Shown: positions 8,755 through 17,680 of the stretch, one piece after another
Numbering within the stretch: position 1 is the first letter of the stretch
How the letters are laid out: every line of letters starts with the position of its first letter
Origin: WTFY01 sp026713925
Lineage (GTDB): Bacteria; Pseudomonadota; Gammaproteobacteria; UBA4575
Direction of reading: 5' to 3'
Assembly: GCA_963662355.1 (NCBI GenBank)
Contig: OY759361.1
Coordinates: 1,931,580-1,995,579, forward strand
DNA: 64,000 bases
The notes under the pieces: generated by a model
Told to the model about the DNA's origin: nothing
Database searches by the model: none
What the model saw: only the letters and a program-made list of their open reading frames with translations
Position numbers and translations under genes: made by a program

Positions 8755-9105
8755 TCAACTGCGGATGCTGTCGTCTATCAGCTTCTCAATGCGCTCACTT
8801 TTTGTTTCGGTATCGTCTACGATGAATTGCAATTGCGGGATTCTGCGCAACTGCAGTTTGTGACCCAGTCTAGTTCGCAAAAAACCCCTAGCACTTTGCA
8901 AACCCTTGAGGCTTTCAGTTACATCCTGCTTTGAATCCAAATGACTGAAATACACTTTTGCCAAACTAAGATCCCTGTTCACTACAATTTCATATATGAC
9001 AATTTCAGGAATCCTGGGATCGTTTACCTCCGCGCGCAACAGGGCAGCCAGTTCACGACGCAACAGTTCTCCAATACGTAGTGGCCTGGAAGACTCATGC
9101 TGCAT
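8755..9105 (-). CDS. rbfA: ribosome-binding factor A
   Basis: A KH-fold protein of 116 residues needed for late 30S maturation. RIGELLRRELAALL, VNDPRI and LSLAKVYFSHLD match the family. The ATG at 9105 gives the N-terminus expected by comparison with E. coli RbfA; a GTG at 9117 in the same frame is possible, and neither has a clear ribosome-binding site. Confidence 0.96.
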   Translation of the reverse strand: MQHESSRPLRIGELLRRELAALLRAEVNDPRIPEIVIYEIVVNRDLSLAKVYFSHLDSKQDVTESLKGLQSARGFLRTRLGHKLQLRRIPQLQFIVDDTETKSERIEKLIDDSIRS

Positions 9106-9133
9106 TGCAAGAAACACAGTGCATTATGGATAC

Positions 9134-11635
9134 CTAAATTGAACGTGCAACTTCAGTACGTTCATAGACTTCAATCTGATCGCCTTCCTTGACGTCATTG
9201 TAATTTTTTACTGCAACTCCGCACTCCGTGCCTGCACGCACTTCATTGACATCATCTTTATGGCGGCGCAACGATTCAAGCTCTCCTTCAAAAATGACGA
9301 CATTGTCGCGCAAAACGCGTATGGGGTTACCACGTTTAATAGCTCCCTCCATTACTTGTGTACCTGCAACTGCCCCCATCTTGGAAGATTTAAAAACTTC
9401 CTTGACCTGTGCAAGCCCAATGATCTCCTCACGCAACTCTGGAGAAAGCAGTCCACTCATGGACATTTTTACATCATCTATCGTTTCGTAAATGATGCTG
9501 TAGTAACGAATGTCAATTCCAAGTTCCGCAGCAACTCGTTTTGCAGCACTGTCCGCACGTACATTAAAGCCAATTACAATAGCACTGGATGCCCCGGCCA
9601 GATTGATATCCGATTCATTGATTCCGCCTACGCCTGCCAGAACGATCTTAACTTCAACTTCATCAGTCGACAGTTTACCCAGAGAATCCCGCAATGCTTC
9701 CGCGCTGCCTTGTACATCGGCCTTGATCAGCAAATTGACTGAAGCGGCAGCGCTACCTCCCGCATTGTTGAAAATATTCTCAAGTTTTGACGCCTGTTGT
9801 GCAGCAAACCGGCTATCTCTAGATTTATTCTTACGCAAGCCTACAATTTCACGCACCTTGCGTTCATCAGTGACTACAATGGCTTCATCTCCGGCATCAG
9901 CCACACCTGATAAGCCTAATACTGCTACTGGTATTGAAGGCCCAGCTACATTAATTTCCTTCCCATGCTCGTCAAACATGGCACGCACACGTCCAAACTC
10001 CTCCCCGGTCAGCAGCATGTTCCCTTTCGACAAACAGCCTTGCTGTACCAAAATCGTGATGACTGGACCGCGTCCCTTGTCCAGTGCAGATTCAATCACA
10101 ACACCGGTTGCCGGCCCATGATTGACAGCCTTCAATTCCAGTATCTCTGCCTGCAATGACACGGCTTCCAGTAAATCATCGATGCCCTGCCCGGTTACCG
10201 CTGAAACATCAACGAATATTGTATCGCCCCCCCATTGTTCCGGAATAACCTGATGCGCTGACAGATCATTGCGTGTTCGCTCCGGGTCTGCGTCTTCCTT
10301 GTCAATTTTGTTGACAGCAATAATGACGGGGACACCTGCAGCTCGCGAGTGCTCAATGGCTTCTAACGTTTGTGGCATAACACCGTCGTCCGCTGCGACT
10401 ACAATCACTACCACATCCGTAACTTTTGCACCTCTGGCACGCATGGCAGTAAAAGCGGCATGACCAGGTGTATCCAGAAAAGTGATGGCACCCTTTTCCG
10501 TATTCACTCGATAGGCACCAATATGCTGAGTGATACCACCTGCCTCGCCTGCAGCCACTTTGGTGCGCCGGATATAATCAAGCAAAGATGTCTTGCCATG
10601 ATCGACATGCCCCATCACTGTAACCACGGGTTGACGTGCCTGGGCTTCCATTTCATCGTAATTGATCTTCAGGATGTCCGCTTCAATATCAGCAAACTGC
10701 ATGGGCTTTGCATCGTGACCCAGTTCTTCAGCAACAAGGATTGCAGTATCCTGGTCAATCACTTGGTTAATAGTTGCCATAACCCCCATTTTCATCATCA
10801 CAGCAATGACTTCTGCAGCCTTGATGGTCATTTTCTGTGCAAGGTCCAGAACTGAAATATTGTCCGGAACCAGAATTTCACGCTTAATCGGTCCAGTTGG
10901 TTTTTCAAACTTGTGTTTACTGCTTGGCTCAACTTTACCTGGTCTGCGCTGCTTTGCTCGAACCTTGCGTTTGCCTCCTTTGCCACTTGCAACGTGTAAT
11001 TCGCGCCGTTTTACCTTAGAATCCTGTTCTTTCTTTTCTTCGGCAACCGGTGGTGGCTTGTCTTCTTCCACAGGGGTCGGTGCATGAATTTCTGCTTCCT
11101 GTTGTTCCTGCGTCTCCAGGGGTGCAGCTATCTCTTCTACAGCCGCCTGCTCTACTTCTTGCAACGGAGCCTGTTTTTCTTGTTCTTCTACTTTAGCCTT
11201 GAGTTCAGCCTCCTGAGCTGCCTTTTCCAATTGCTCAGCCGCTTTCTTTTCCCTGGCAGTTTCCTGTTCCGCATGCTGCTGCCTTCTTCTAGCTTCCTCC
11301 TCAAGAACAGCACTGCGTTTTACATACGTACGCTTGCGACGAACTTCAACGTTTACAGTGGCACGACTTATACTGCCACGGCCCTGTGTTGTGTTGACTT
11401 TTAGCTGTGAAGTGCTTTTTCTGCGCAGCACTATTTTCCTACTATCATCGGACGGAAAGGAGGTAGCTTTGTGACGGCTGTTGCGCAAATGATTGAGCAA
11501 CTGCATTTTCTGCTTGTCACTGACGGTTTGATCCGGCATATGAATATCCAGGCCCGCTTCAGTCAACTGGACCAGCAGCTTCTTGACAGGAATATTAACT
11601 ACTTCTGCTAGCTGTTTTACGGTAACTTCAGACAT
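9134..11635 (-). CDS. infB: translation initiation factor IF-2
   Basis: An 833-residue IF-2. An N-terminal IF2_N domain (about 1-50) is followed by a long Glu/Ala/Lys-rich linker and a second IF2_N-like segment (about 255-305). The GTPase domain has GHVDHGKTS, DTPGHAAF and NKID, and domains II to IV end in YERTEVARSI. It places initiator tRNA on the ribosome; an initiator tRNA gene is found at 25873. It follows nusA by 30 bp. Confidence 0.98.
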   Translation of the reverse strand: MSEVTVKQLAEVVNIPVKKLLVQLTEAGLDIHMPDQTVSDKQKMQLLNHLRNSRHKATSFPSDDSRKIVLRRKSTSQLKVNTTQGRGSISRATVNVEVRRKRTYVKRSAVLEEEARRRQQHAEQETAREKKAAEQLEKAAQEAELKAKVEEQEKQAPLQEVEQAAVEEIAAPLETQEQQEAEIHAPTPVEEDKPPPVAEEKKEQDSKVKRRELHVASGKGGKRKVRAKQRRPGKVEPSSKHKFEKPTGPIKREILVPDNISVLDLAQKMTIKAAEVIAVMMKMGVMATINQVIDQDTAILVAEELGHDAKPMQFADIEADILKINYDEMEAQARQPVVTVMGHVDHGKTSLLDYIRRTKVAAGEAGGITQHIGAYRVNTEKGAITFLDTPGHAAFTAMRARGAKVTDVVVIVVAADDGVMPQTLEAIEHSRAAGVPVIIAVNKIDKEDADPERTRNDLSAHQVIPEQWGGDTIFVDVSAVTGQGIDDLLEAVSLQAEILELKAVNHGPATGVVIESALDKGRGPVITILVQQGCLSKGNMLLTGEEFGRVRAMFDEHGKEINVAGPSIPVAVLGLSGVADAGDEAIVVTDERKVREIVGLRKNKSRDSRFAAQQASKLENIFNNAGGSAAASVNLLIKADVQGSAEALRDSLGKLSTDEVEVKIVLAGVGGINESDINLAGASSAIVIGFNVRADSAAKRVAAELGIDIRYYSIIYETIDDVKMSMSGLLSPELREEIIGLAQVKEVFKSSKMGAVAGTQVMEGAIKRGNPIRVLRDNVVIFEGELESLRRHKDDVNEVRAGTECGVAVKNYNDVKEGDQIEVYERTEVARSI

Positions 11636-11665
11636 GTCTCAATCAAGTTAATCCAAGCTTCCTCA

Positions 11666-13171
11666 CTATCGTGCTGCCCCTTCATCAGCGAACCAGGGAG
11701 CACGTGCAAGCATGATCAGTGCACCGGCACGCTCTGGGTCCAGCCCTTCAATATCCAGTAAATCATCCACCGCCTGCTCCGCCAATTCTTCCATCGTGGA
11801 AATCCCCCTGCAGGCAAGCTCAAACGCCAGATCCTTATCCATGCCCTCCAGTTCCAGCAAGTCCGAAGACGGCTCGACATCGGCAAATTTTTCCTCAGTA
11901 GCTATGGCTGAGGTCAGCAGTATATCGCGCGCACGTGTACGCAATTCTTCGACGATTTCCTCATCAAACTCCTCTACCTCAACCAGTTCTTTAGGTGGTA
12001 CATAGGCAATTTCCTCAACACTTGAAAACCCTTCCTGCGCCAAGATCACGGCAACTTCCTCATCTACATCTAGCTGTGACATAAACATTTCCACCAGTTG
12101 GCGGGTTTCCGCTTCACTCTTCTCTTCTGCCTGCCCTTCTGTCATGACGTTCAACTCCCATCCCGTGAGCTGACTGGCAAGTTTCACATTCTGCCCGCCA
12201 CGACCAATGGCCTGAGAGAGTTTCTCTTCGTCCACAGCTATATCCATGCTTTTCTTGTCTTCGTCTACAACGATGGAGGTCACCACTGCAGGGGACATCG
12301 CGTTTATCACAAACTGGGCCGGATTCTCATCCCACAGAATAATGTCAATACGCTCGCCAGCTAATTCATTGGAAATGGACTGTACTCGCGATCCACGCAT
12401 GCCCACACAGGCACCCACCGGGTCAAGATGCATATCATTGGATTTAACAGAAATCTTTGCCCGCAAACCCGGATCTCGTGCAGCAGACAATACTTCAATC
12501 AGACCCTGCCCTACCTCAGGGACTTCCAGCTTGACCAGTTCAGTCAGAAACTCAGGCGCGGTGCGAGTCAAAAGCAGCTGCGGGCCACGGGCCTCCTCAC
12601 AAACCTCCTGCAAATATGCCCGGATCCGGTCACCCGGACGCACCACTTCTCTTGGCACCATTTGTTCACGGGGAACATACCCTTCTGCATTCCCGCCCAG
12701 ATCAACGTATGTGCCGGAATGATCTGCACGCTTGACCACGCCCATGATCAGCTCTCCGACACGATCTCTGAACGCATCAACGACCTGTGACCTTTCAGCT
12801 TCTCTTACCTTCTGAACAATAACCTGCTTGGCAGTGTGTGCAGAAATTCGCCCGAAGGATACGGATTCTATCGGCACCTCTATATACTGGCCAACCTGAA
12901 TTTCGGGATGTTCATCGCATGCATAACTGTACAGCTTCTGCCTTTCAGGTGATTCAAATTCCGGGTCTTCATCATCCACCACGAGCCAGCGCCTGAAGGT
13001 CTCATAGTCACCCGACTCACGGTTTATCGCAACGCGCACATCCATTTCAAGGCCGTGTTTTTTTCGTGTCGCCGTGGCGAGTGCAGCCTCAATCGCCTCA
13101 AATATAATCTCCTTATCAACGCCTTTCTCATTTGAGACAGTATCGACAACCAATAAGATTTCTTTATTCAT
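11666..13171 (-). CDS. nusA: transcription termination/antitermination factor NusA
   Basis: A 501-residue NusA from the ATG at 13171 (MNKEILLVVDTVSNEKG), which matches the family start; an in-frame TTG at 13186 is rejected. The N-terminal RNA polymerase-binding domain is followed by S1, KH1 (GACVGMRGSRVQ) and KH2 (AIGRGGQNVKLASQL) domains. Two C-terminal acidic helix-hairpin repeats of the gammaproteobacterial kind end in a PWFADEG tail. Confidence 0.98.
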   Translation of the reverse strand: MNKEILLVVDTVSNEKGVDKEIIFEAIEAALATATRKKHGLEMDVRVAINRESGDYETFRRWLVVDDEDPEFESPERQKLYSYACDEHPEIQVGQYIEVPIESVSFGRISAHTAKQVIVQKVREAERSQVVDAFRDRVGELIMGVVKRADHSGTYVDLGGNAEGYVPREQMVPREVVRPGDRIRAYLQEVCEEARGPQLLLTRTAPEFLTELVKLEVPEVGQGLIEVLSAARDPGLRAKISVKSNDMHLDPVGACVGMRGSRVQSISNELAGERIDIILWDENPAQFVINAMSPAVVTSIVVDEDKKSMDIAVDEEKLSQAIGRGGQNVKLASQLTGWELNVMTEGQAEEKSEAETRQLVEMFMSQLDVDEEVAVILAQEGFSSVEEIAYVPPKELVEVEEFDEEIVEELRTRARDILLTSAIATEEKFADVEPSSDLLELEGMDKDLAFELACRGISTMEELAEQAVDDLLDIEGLDPERAGALIMLARAPWFADEGAAR

Positions 13172-13189
13172 ACATGGGTTACTCAAACA

Positions 13190-13666
13190 TCAATCGTGGA
13201 ATTTTATCTCCGCATCCAGCTTTGCATTCTTGACTGCCTGCAACGGAATTGTGAATAGTATATTGTCCTGAATTTTTATCCTGACACTTTCGTCTTCAAC
13301 GCACTCCAGATAACCACTGAAATTTCTACGCCCCTCAATGGGCCATAATGTTTTGACCTTTATCTTGCTGCCCACTGCTTCCTGCAACTGTTCAAAATTG
13401 AACAAGCTCCGATTGATCCCCGGAGATGAAATCTCCAATGTGTAGGGCATGTGAATTGGATCTTCAACATCCAGCACGGCACTCAGTTGCTCACTCACTT
13501 GTGAACAATCATCGAGGGTGACACCTTTGTTTCTGTCTATATACACTCGCACTTGTGCAGTCCTGATTCCTGCCTGGCACTCCAGTCCCCAAAGCTCATA
13601 GCCCATGCCCGTAATCACCGGCTCGATGATCGGCACAATACCAAATGGGTCTCTATACAAATTCAT
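13190..13666 (-). CDS. rimP: ribosome maturation factor RimP
   Basis: 158 residues from the ATG at 13666 (MNLYRDPFGIVP), the usual RimP length. It contains GYELWGLECQ, RVYIDRNKGVTLDDC and the family hallmark LEISSPGINRSL, with a C-terminal Sm-like domain. It binds 30S precursors. It is the first gene of the nusA-infB operon and follows an attenuator-like leader. Confidence 0.96.
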   Translation of the reverse strand: MNLYRDPFGIVPIIEPVITGMGYELWGLECQAGIRTAQVRVYIDRNKGVTLDDCSQVSEQLSAVLDVEDPIHMPYTLEISSPGINRSLFNFEQLQEAVGSKIKVKTLWPIEGRRNFSGYLECVEDESVRIKIQDNILFTIPLQAVKNAKLDAEIKFHD

Positions 13667-13675
13667 TCGTCCAAT

Positions 13676-13741
13676 AAAAAGGGCCCTCCCGGGCCCTCGC
13701 AAACCGTTGACTAAACAACGACTTATTATTCTCCTTCCACG
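13676..13741 (-). ncRNA. rimP leader-like attenuator ending in a terminator hairpin
   Basis: On the minus strand a small stem (CGTTG/CAACG, 13705-13720) is followed by GGGCCC-GGGA-GGGCCC (13681-13696) and five T, ending 10 bp before the rimP ATG. A rimP leader with a terminator at its 3' end is a described gammaproteobacterial element. The position and shape here fit that description, so transcription of rimP-nusA-infB is probably attenuated. Confidence 0.75.
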
Positions 13742-13747
13742 TTACGA

Positions 13748-13776
13748 AGTATAGGCGAGAATGCCAAAAACATCAA
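13748..13776 (-). promoter_or_regulatory. sigma-70-type promoter of the rimP operon
   Basis: TTGATG and TATACT on the minus strand, separated by 17 bp. A start about 7 bp downstream would give a leader of about 75 nucleotides ahead of rimP. Five of six bases match in the -10 box and four of six in the -35 box. Confidence 0.7.
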
Positions 13777-13824
13777 GAACATTGCATATCACTTGAAAAG
13801 CAAATTATCTTCGATAAAACCGCA

Positions 13825-15516
13825 TTATTTAACGTACATCTCAACAATCGTCCCTTCCAGTACTTCAGCAGCAAACCCGATCGTCTCTGAAAGTGTTGGA
13901 TGAGGATGTATGAGGCTGGCAATCTCATTTGCCGTACAGCCTTTCCTGATCGCCAATGCCGCCTCCGAGATAAGGTCACCTGCATTGATGCCTACTATTC
14001 CCGCTCCAATTATTTTCCCGGTCTTCGGGTCAAACAGTGCCTTGGTCATCCCCTCTTTTCTTTCCAGACTCAATGCACGCCCGCTTGCAGCCCATGGGAA
14101 TACCCCCTTTTCATACATAGCATTTGATTCCTTAGCCCGGGTTTCTGTCATGCCCACCCAAGCGACTTCGGGGTCTGTATATGCGACATAAGGGATCAGA
14201 CTGCCGTCAAATGTACTGTCCATACCGGCAATCACCTCAGCAGCCACCTTGCCTTCATGTGCCGCTTTGTGTGCAAGCATGGGCGGTCCTGCAACATCTC
14301 CAACAGCAAAGATATTGCTGATGTTGGTCCTCATCTGGTGGTCCGTTGGAATGAAACCCCTTTCATCAATCTTGATCCCTGCTTTCTCTGCATCAATCAG
14401 CTTGCCATTGGGCTGCCTGCCTACAGCAACCAGCACTTGGTCGAAAACATCTTTTTTCTTCTTCACCGAGCCACTGAACGTGACAAACATCCCGTTCAGT
14501 GTGGATTCGATTTTCTCAACCCGGCTGCTTACAAAAATATTTTCATAAAGACCTTGAATATGCCTGTGCAGAGGCTTTACCAGATCAGGGTCTGTACCGG
14601 GTATCAGGGAATCCGCAAATTCAACAATGGTGACTTTTGCGCCTAGTTCGTGATACACGGCAGCCATTTCCAGACCGATAATGCCACCCCCGACAACAAG
14701 CAGCCTACCTGGAATCTGATCAGGCTCCAATGCACCGGCAGATGAGATTACACGCGGGTCTTCATAAGGAAAACCCGGTATTTTTACCGGTTCTGAGCCA
14801 GCTGCAACAACAGCTTGCTCAAATCCCACGGAAATGCACTGGTCATCTGACAGTCTGACCTCGAGCTCATGCGACGACAAAAATTTACCTTCGCCCCGGA
14901 CGATGAGTACATTGCGTTTTTCCGCAAGAGTGGCCAAACCGCGGTTCAACTGGCCTATTACCCTGTTCTTCCAGTTGCGCAATGCACGGGTATCCAGTTC
15001 AAAAGAAGAAAACCTTATCCCAAGATCACGCATCTCCCTGGTCTCACTGATCACCTTGGCTGCATGCAACAGGGATTTCGACGGGATGCAGCCGGTATTC
15101 AGACACACCCCGCCAAGGGAGTCATGGCGCTCAACAAGCACTACTTTTTTGCCAAGGTCTGCAGCCCGGAAAGCAGCTGAATATCCTCCCGGTCCAGAAC
15201 CCAGAATGACAACCTGAGTCTTCAGGTCTCCAACAGGACCTGTTGCTTCCGGAAGTTCTTCGAGCCGTACTGATTTTTCCGGCTCAAGCTTTATCAGAAC
15301 ATCGCCTTCAGTCACATCCTCCTGAATCCCGACTACGACTTCACGCACAGTGCCACTGTGCGGAGAAGGTATTTCCATAGCAGCTTTTTCAGTCTCGACA
15401 GTAATCAAATGATCGCCTGCCTGGACAACATCGCCTGTCGAAACCAGAATTTCTATCACAGACGCAGAATCCGCACCGTTCAGGTCAGGTGTACAAATAT
15501 CCAGCAATGTACCCAT
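13825..15516 (-). CDS. lpdA: dihydrolipoamide dehydrogenase with N-terminal lipoyl domain
   Basis: A 563-residue E3 enzyme of 2-oxo-acid dehydrogenase complexes. Residues 1-80 are a biotinyl/lipoyl domain whose lipoylated Lys lies in ETEKAAMEIP. Then come the FAD site GSGPGGYSAAFRAA, the redox disulfide GGVCLNTGCIPSK, the NAD site GGGIIGLEMAAV and the C-terminal active-site HPHPTLSE. It reoxidises dihydrolipoyl groups with NAD+. No E1 or E2 gene is nearby, so its partners are encoded elsewhere. The extra lipoyl domain is a known variant. Confidence 0.95.
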   Translation of the reverse strand: MGTLLDICTPDLNGADSASVIEILVSTGDVVQAGDHLITVETEKAAMEIPSPHSGTVREVVVGIQEDVTEGDVLIKLEPEKSVRLEELPEATGPVGDLKTQVVILGSGPGGYSAAFRAADLGKKVVLVERHDSLGGVCLNTGCIPSKSLLHAAKVISETREMRDLGIRFSSFELDTRALRNWKNRVIGQLNRGLATLAEKRNVLIVRGEGKFLSSHELEVRLSDDQCISVGFEQAVVAAGSEPVKIPGFPYEDPRVISSAGALEPDQIPGRLLVVGGGIIGLEMAAVYHELGAKVTIVEFADSLIPGTDPDLVKPLHRHIQGLYENIFVSSRVEKIESTLNGMFVTFSGSVKKKKDVFDQVLVAVGRQPNGKLIDAEKAGIKIDERGFIPTDHQMRTNISNIFAVGDVAGPPMLAHKAAHEGKVAAEVIAGMDSTFDGSLIPYVAYTDPEVAWVGMTETRAKESNAMYEKGVFPWAASGRALSLERKEGMTKALFDPKTGKIIGAGIVGINAGDLISEAALAIRKGCTANEIASLIHPHPTLSETIGFAAEVLEGTIVEMYVK

Positions 15517-15680
15517 TTCAGTGCACCAGCAGTGTGTTACAGGAGATCAAGTCAGCTTTGATTGGATACACTGGCTTTGTCTAACAGACCATGCTTTCAA
15601 AGCCAGTTCGAAAAAAAGATGTACCCCCAGGCAGGGTGTCAGGAAAACAAAACTGGTCTGCGCTGAAGTCCCTCAGGCAG

Positions 15681-16247
15681 TCAGGAAGAGTTTGCATTAG
15701 GATCGAATTCCTTATCATTGACTTTGATTGACCCGTCAACCTGCACCGTCCGGGTTAACATATCCATCACCGGGCACTGGCTTTCAACATCCTTCACAAG
15801 GCTCTCTATCAACTCTCTTGGAGCTGAACTTTTTATATGGGTCTCATAGTTAATCCCAGAAAATCCCGGGGATATGCCTTTGTCATCCGTCAAACCAAGC
15901 AGACCTCTCACATCAAGTTTGGCTTTCAGTGTGATATCACATTCCTCCAAGGGTATACCCCGTACGGCGGCCAGCGCTGCAAACATGATCTGCTGACATG
16001 AACCTAGTGCCGCCAGAATCAGCTCAACAGGACTGGCACTCAAGTCCGTACCGCCAAATGCAGGAGGCTCGTCAACAAGCAACTTGTGCTCCCTGCGGAT
16101 CTGGTTTTTGCAAAGAGTCCCGCCTTCCCAATGCGTATTTACATAGTACTTGAATTTTCCGTATTCAGGATCCTTGTTTGCACGGTCAATGATGCTCTGT
16201 ACCGCTACCTTTACATTTTCCAGGCTTTCAACATTTTCTTTAGTCAT
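15681..16247 (-). CDS. OsmC/Ohr-family protein
   Basis: 188 residues with the two reactive cysteines of the OsmC fold: one in ILAALGSCQQIM, the other in VESQCPVMDML. Family members reduce organic hydroperoxides through these two Cys. The longer N-terminal region and GTLCKNQIRREHKLLVDEP segment place it in the general OsmC group rather than Ohr. It is a single gene on the minus strand; its link to the sulfone genes downstream is only positional. Confidence 0.88.
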   Translation of the reverse strand: MTKENVESLENVKVAVQSIIDRANKDPEYGKFKYYVNTHWEGGTLCKNQIRREHKLLVDEPPAFGGTDLSASPVELILAALGSCQQIMFAALAAVRGIPLEECDITLKAKLDVRGLLGLTDDKGISPGFSGINYETHIKSSAPRELIESLVKDVESQCPVMDMLTRTVQVDGSIKVNDKEFDPNANSS

Positions 16248-16574
16248 TTTCTTTCAGCTTTTGCGGTGCGGTATTCCAGTTCCGTGAAATTTCAAAATTC
16301 GTTATCTGCCGGCTTGTTGATGCAGGTTAATTGTAGTGAGCATTTCGCTGCACTGCGCACACGAGTGAAGTCACACAGGTTTAAGTGTGTTGTCAGGCCT
16401 ATTCAGCAAAATCCCTTGCGTGCGAAGCGAATATTCCAGTGTTGGCAAAGCGTTATCCGGGCAACCCGTGTATCCTGATGACCGGTAATCGCCGCAACCA
16501 TATGTCAGACAGCAACTGTAATCAGTGCAACTGCCTTCTGCAATAGACCCAGTCACGCTCTCCGGTACTGGGCT
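16248..16574. other. gene-free stretch
   Basis: No convincing gene. A 61-codon minus-strand frame (16371-16556) has unlikely composition and no ribosome-binding site. I see no clear hairpin or promoter. Confidence 0.5.
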
Positions 16575-16880
16575 TCAGTCATCATACAGATTCGTGTATG
16601 TATCCATGCCAACACCTCCATGGTACTTGGGAAATGCCGCAGTGATATTTGTAATATGCTTGGCTGGCATGCTGTCGTACACCTTTTCCGCCTCATCCAT
16701 GTCCAACACTTTTATACTTTCAGTCTTATCATCCTGTACAAAGTAATTGGAATTTAATGCTCGAAACAGGAATTTCCCAGCATTTTCATCATACGCCAGC
16801 AACGTAGACGTGTCGGTTCTGTAACGCTCTGAATCAACCTCTTGCAGTAATTTCTTGTATTTAGGAGCTTCTGCACACAT
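16575..16880 (-). CDS. hypothetical protein, 101 residues
   Basis: I do not recognise this family. It is soluble, charged and acidic, without Cys pairs or membrane segments; a C-terminal segment reads AAFPKYHGGVGMDTYTNLYDD-like. A GGAGGGG ribosome-binding site 10 bases ahead of the ATG supports expression. It lies 47 bp past the FMN reductase on the same strand and so may belong to the sulfone-oxidation transcript. Confidence 0.65.
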   Translation of the reverse strand: MCAEAPKYKKLLQEVDSERYRTDTSTLLAYDENAGKFLFRALNSNYFVQDDKTESIKVLDMDEAEKVYDSMPAKHITNITAAFPKYHGGVGMDTYTNLYDD

Positions 16881-16927
16881 TTTTGGTATTCCCCTCCGTC
16901 AGTAGGTTTAACAAGTACAATTAATGA

Positions 16928-17524
16928 TTAACCAGCTGTTTTCAGTGGCTTACGTTTTATGGACGGACCCATAGGACCAATGATGCTTATTTTATCACTC
17001 GGAATGATTCTCGCAAAATTTACAATTGCGCGACCAAGCTGGTCCAGCTGCTCCAGGATATCCTCATCCACCAGGTCCGCATCAGAATAGTGACTATTAT
17101 TTGCATAGACGTGCCCAGGAATGACATGCACATAGAAAAATCCAAGTAGAGGCTTAATCTCATGCTCCAGTGCAAGGTAGTGATGGTCACTGCCACCCGT
17201 TGCTATCATGCCAACAGGTTTTCCGAGAAGCGCGTCATTAGGAATCAGGTCAAACATGTTTTTCAGCAGCCCTGTGTAGGTGCCTCTGTACATAGGCGTA
17301 CCAATCAACAAGGCATCTGCTTCAATAATCTTGTCAATAATGAGCTTTGAATCACCTTCATATTTTGCCGGGTCCCTAGCATCACAGAATTGTATATCAA
17401 AATCGTTGAGGCTGGCTGATTCCACGTCAATGGAAGGATCGTAATGTTTCGCAAAATCCAGGGTCTTCTCAATTGCTATCAGAGTTTTGCGACTCAAACC
17501 ACCCGAAATGCCAAGCAGCTTCAT
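16928..17524 (-). CDS. NAD(P)H-dependent FMN reductase (SfnF/SsuE/MsuE-like)
   Basis: A 198-residue flavodoxin-fold reductase. It has LGISGGLSRKT at the N-terminus (phosphate-binding loop), then DALLIGTPMYRGTYTGLLKN, the NADPH_FMN_red hallmark, and GMIATGGSDHH. Such enzymes supply FMNH2 to two-component monooxygenases. It sits downstream of an SfnG-type sulfone monooxygenase on the same strand, the arrangement of sfnF and sfnG in pseudomonads, so SfnF is the likely role. GAGGG precedes the ATG. Confidence 0.88.
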   Translation of the reverse strand: MKLLGISGGLSRKTLIAIEKTLDFAKHYDPSIDVESASLNDFDIQFCDARDPAKYEGDSKLIIDKIIEADALLIGTPMYRGTYTGLLKNMFDLIPNDALLGKPVGMIATGGSDHHYLALEHEIKPLLGFFYVHVIPGHVYANNSHYSDADLVDEDILEQLDQLGRAIVNFARIIPSDKISIIGPMGPSIKRKPLKTAG

Positions 17525-17626
17525 TAGCCATCCCTCACTTGAATTGAAATGAACCCGAAATCCTATGATCAGAAAACTTGAGCAGTCGGCACACTCAATG
17601 TGTTCGAACTAACCGCTCTTTAAGAT

Positions 17627-17663
17627 ACAGGAGCCACGATTGTAACCCAATCGTGGCTCCTGT
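17627..17663 (-). other. long perfect inverted repeat between sfnG and the FMN reductase
   Basis: Fifteen-base arms (ACAGGAGCCACGATT and its complement) separated by seven bases. It lies 18 bp after the sfnG stop. No T-run follows on the minus strand, so it is more likely an mRNA stability or processing hairpin that sets different levels of the two genes than a classical terminator. Confidence 0.75.
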
Positions 17664-17680
17664 GTGAAAACTAGGCAGAA

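Noticed and set aside
16371..16556. 61-codon minus-strand frame
   Set aside because: No ribosome-binding site, odd composition and no likeness to anything known.
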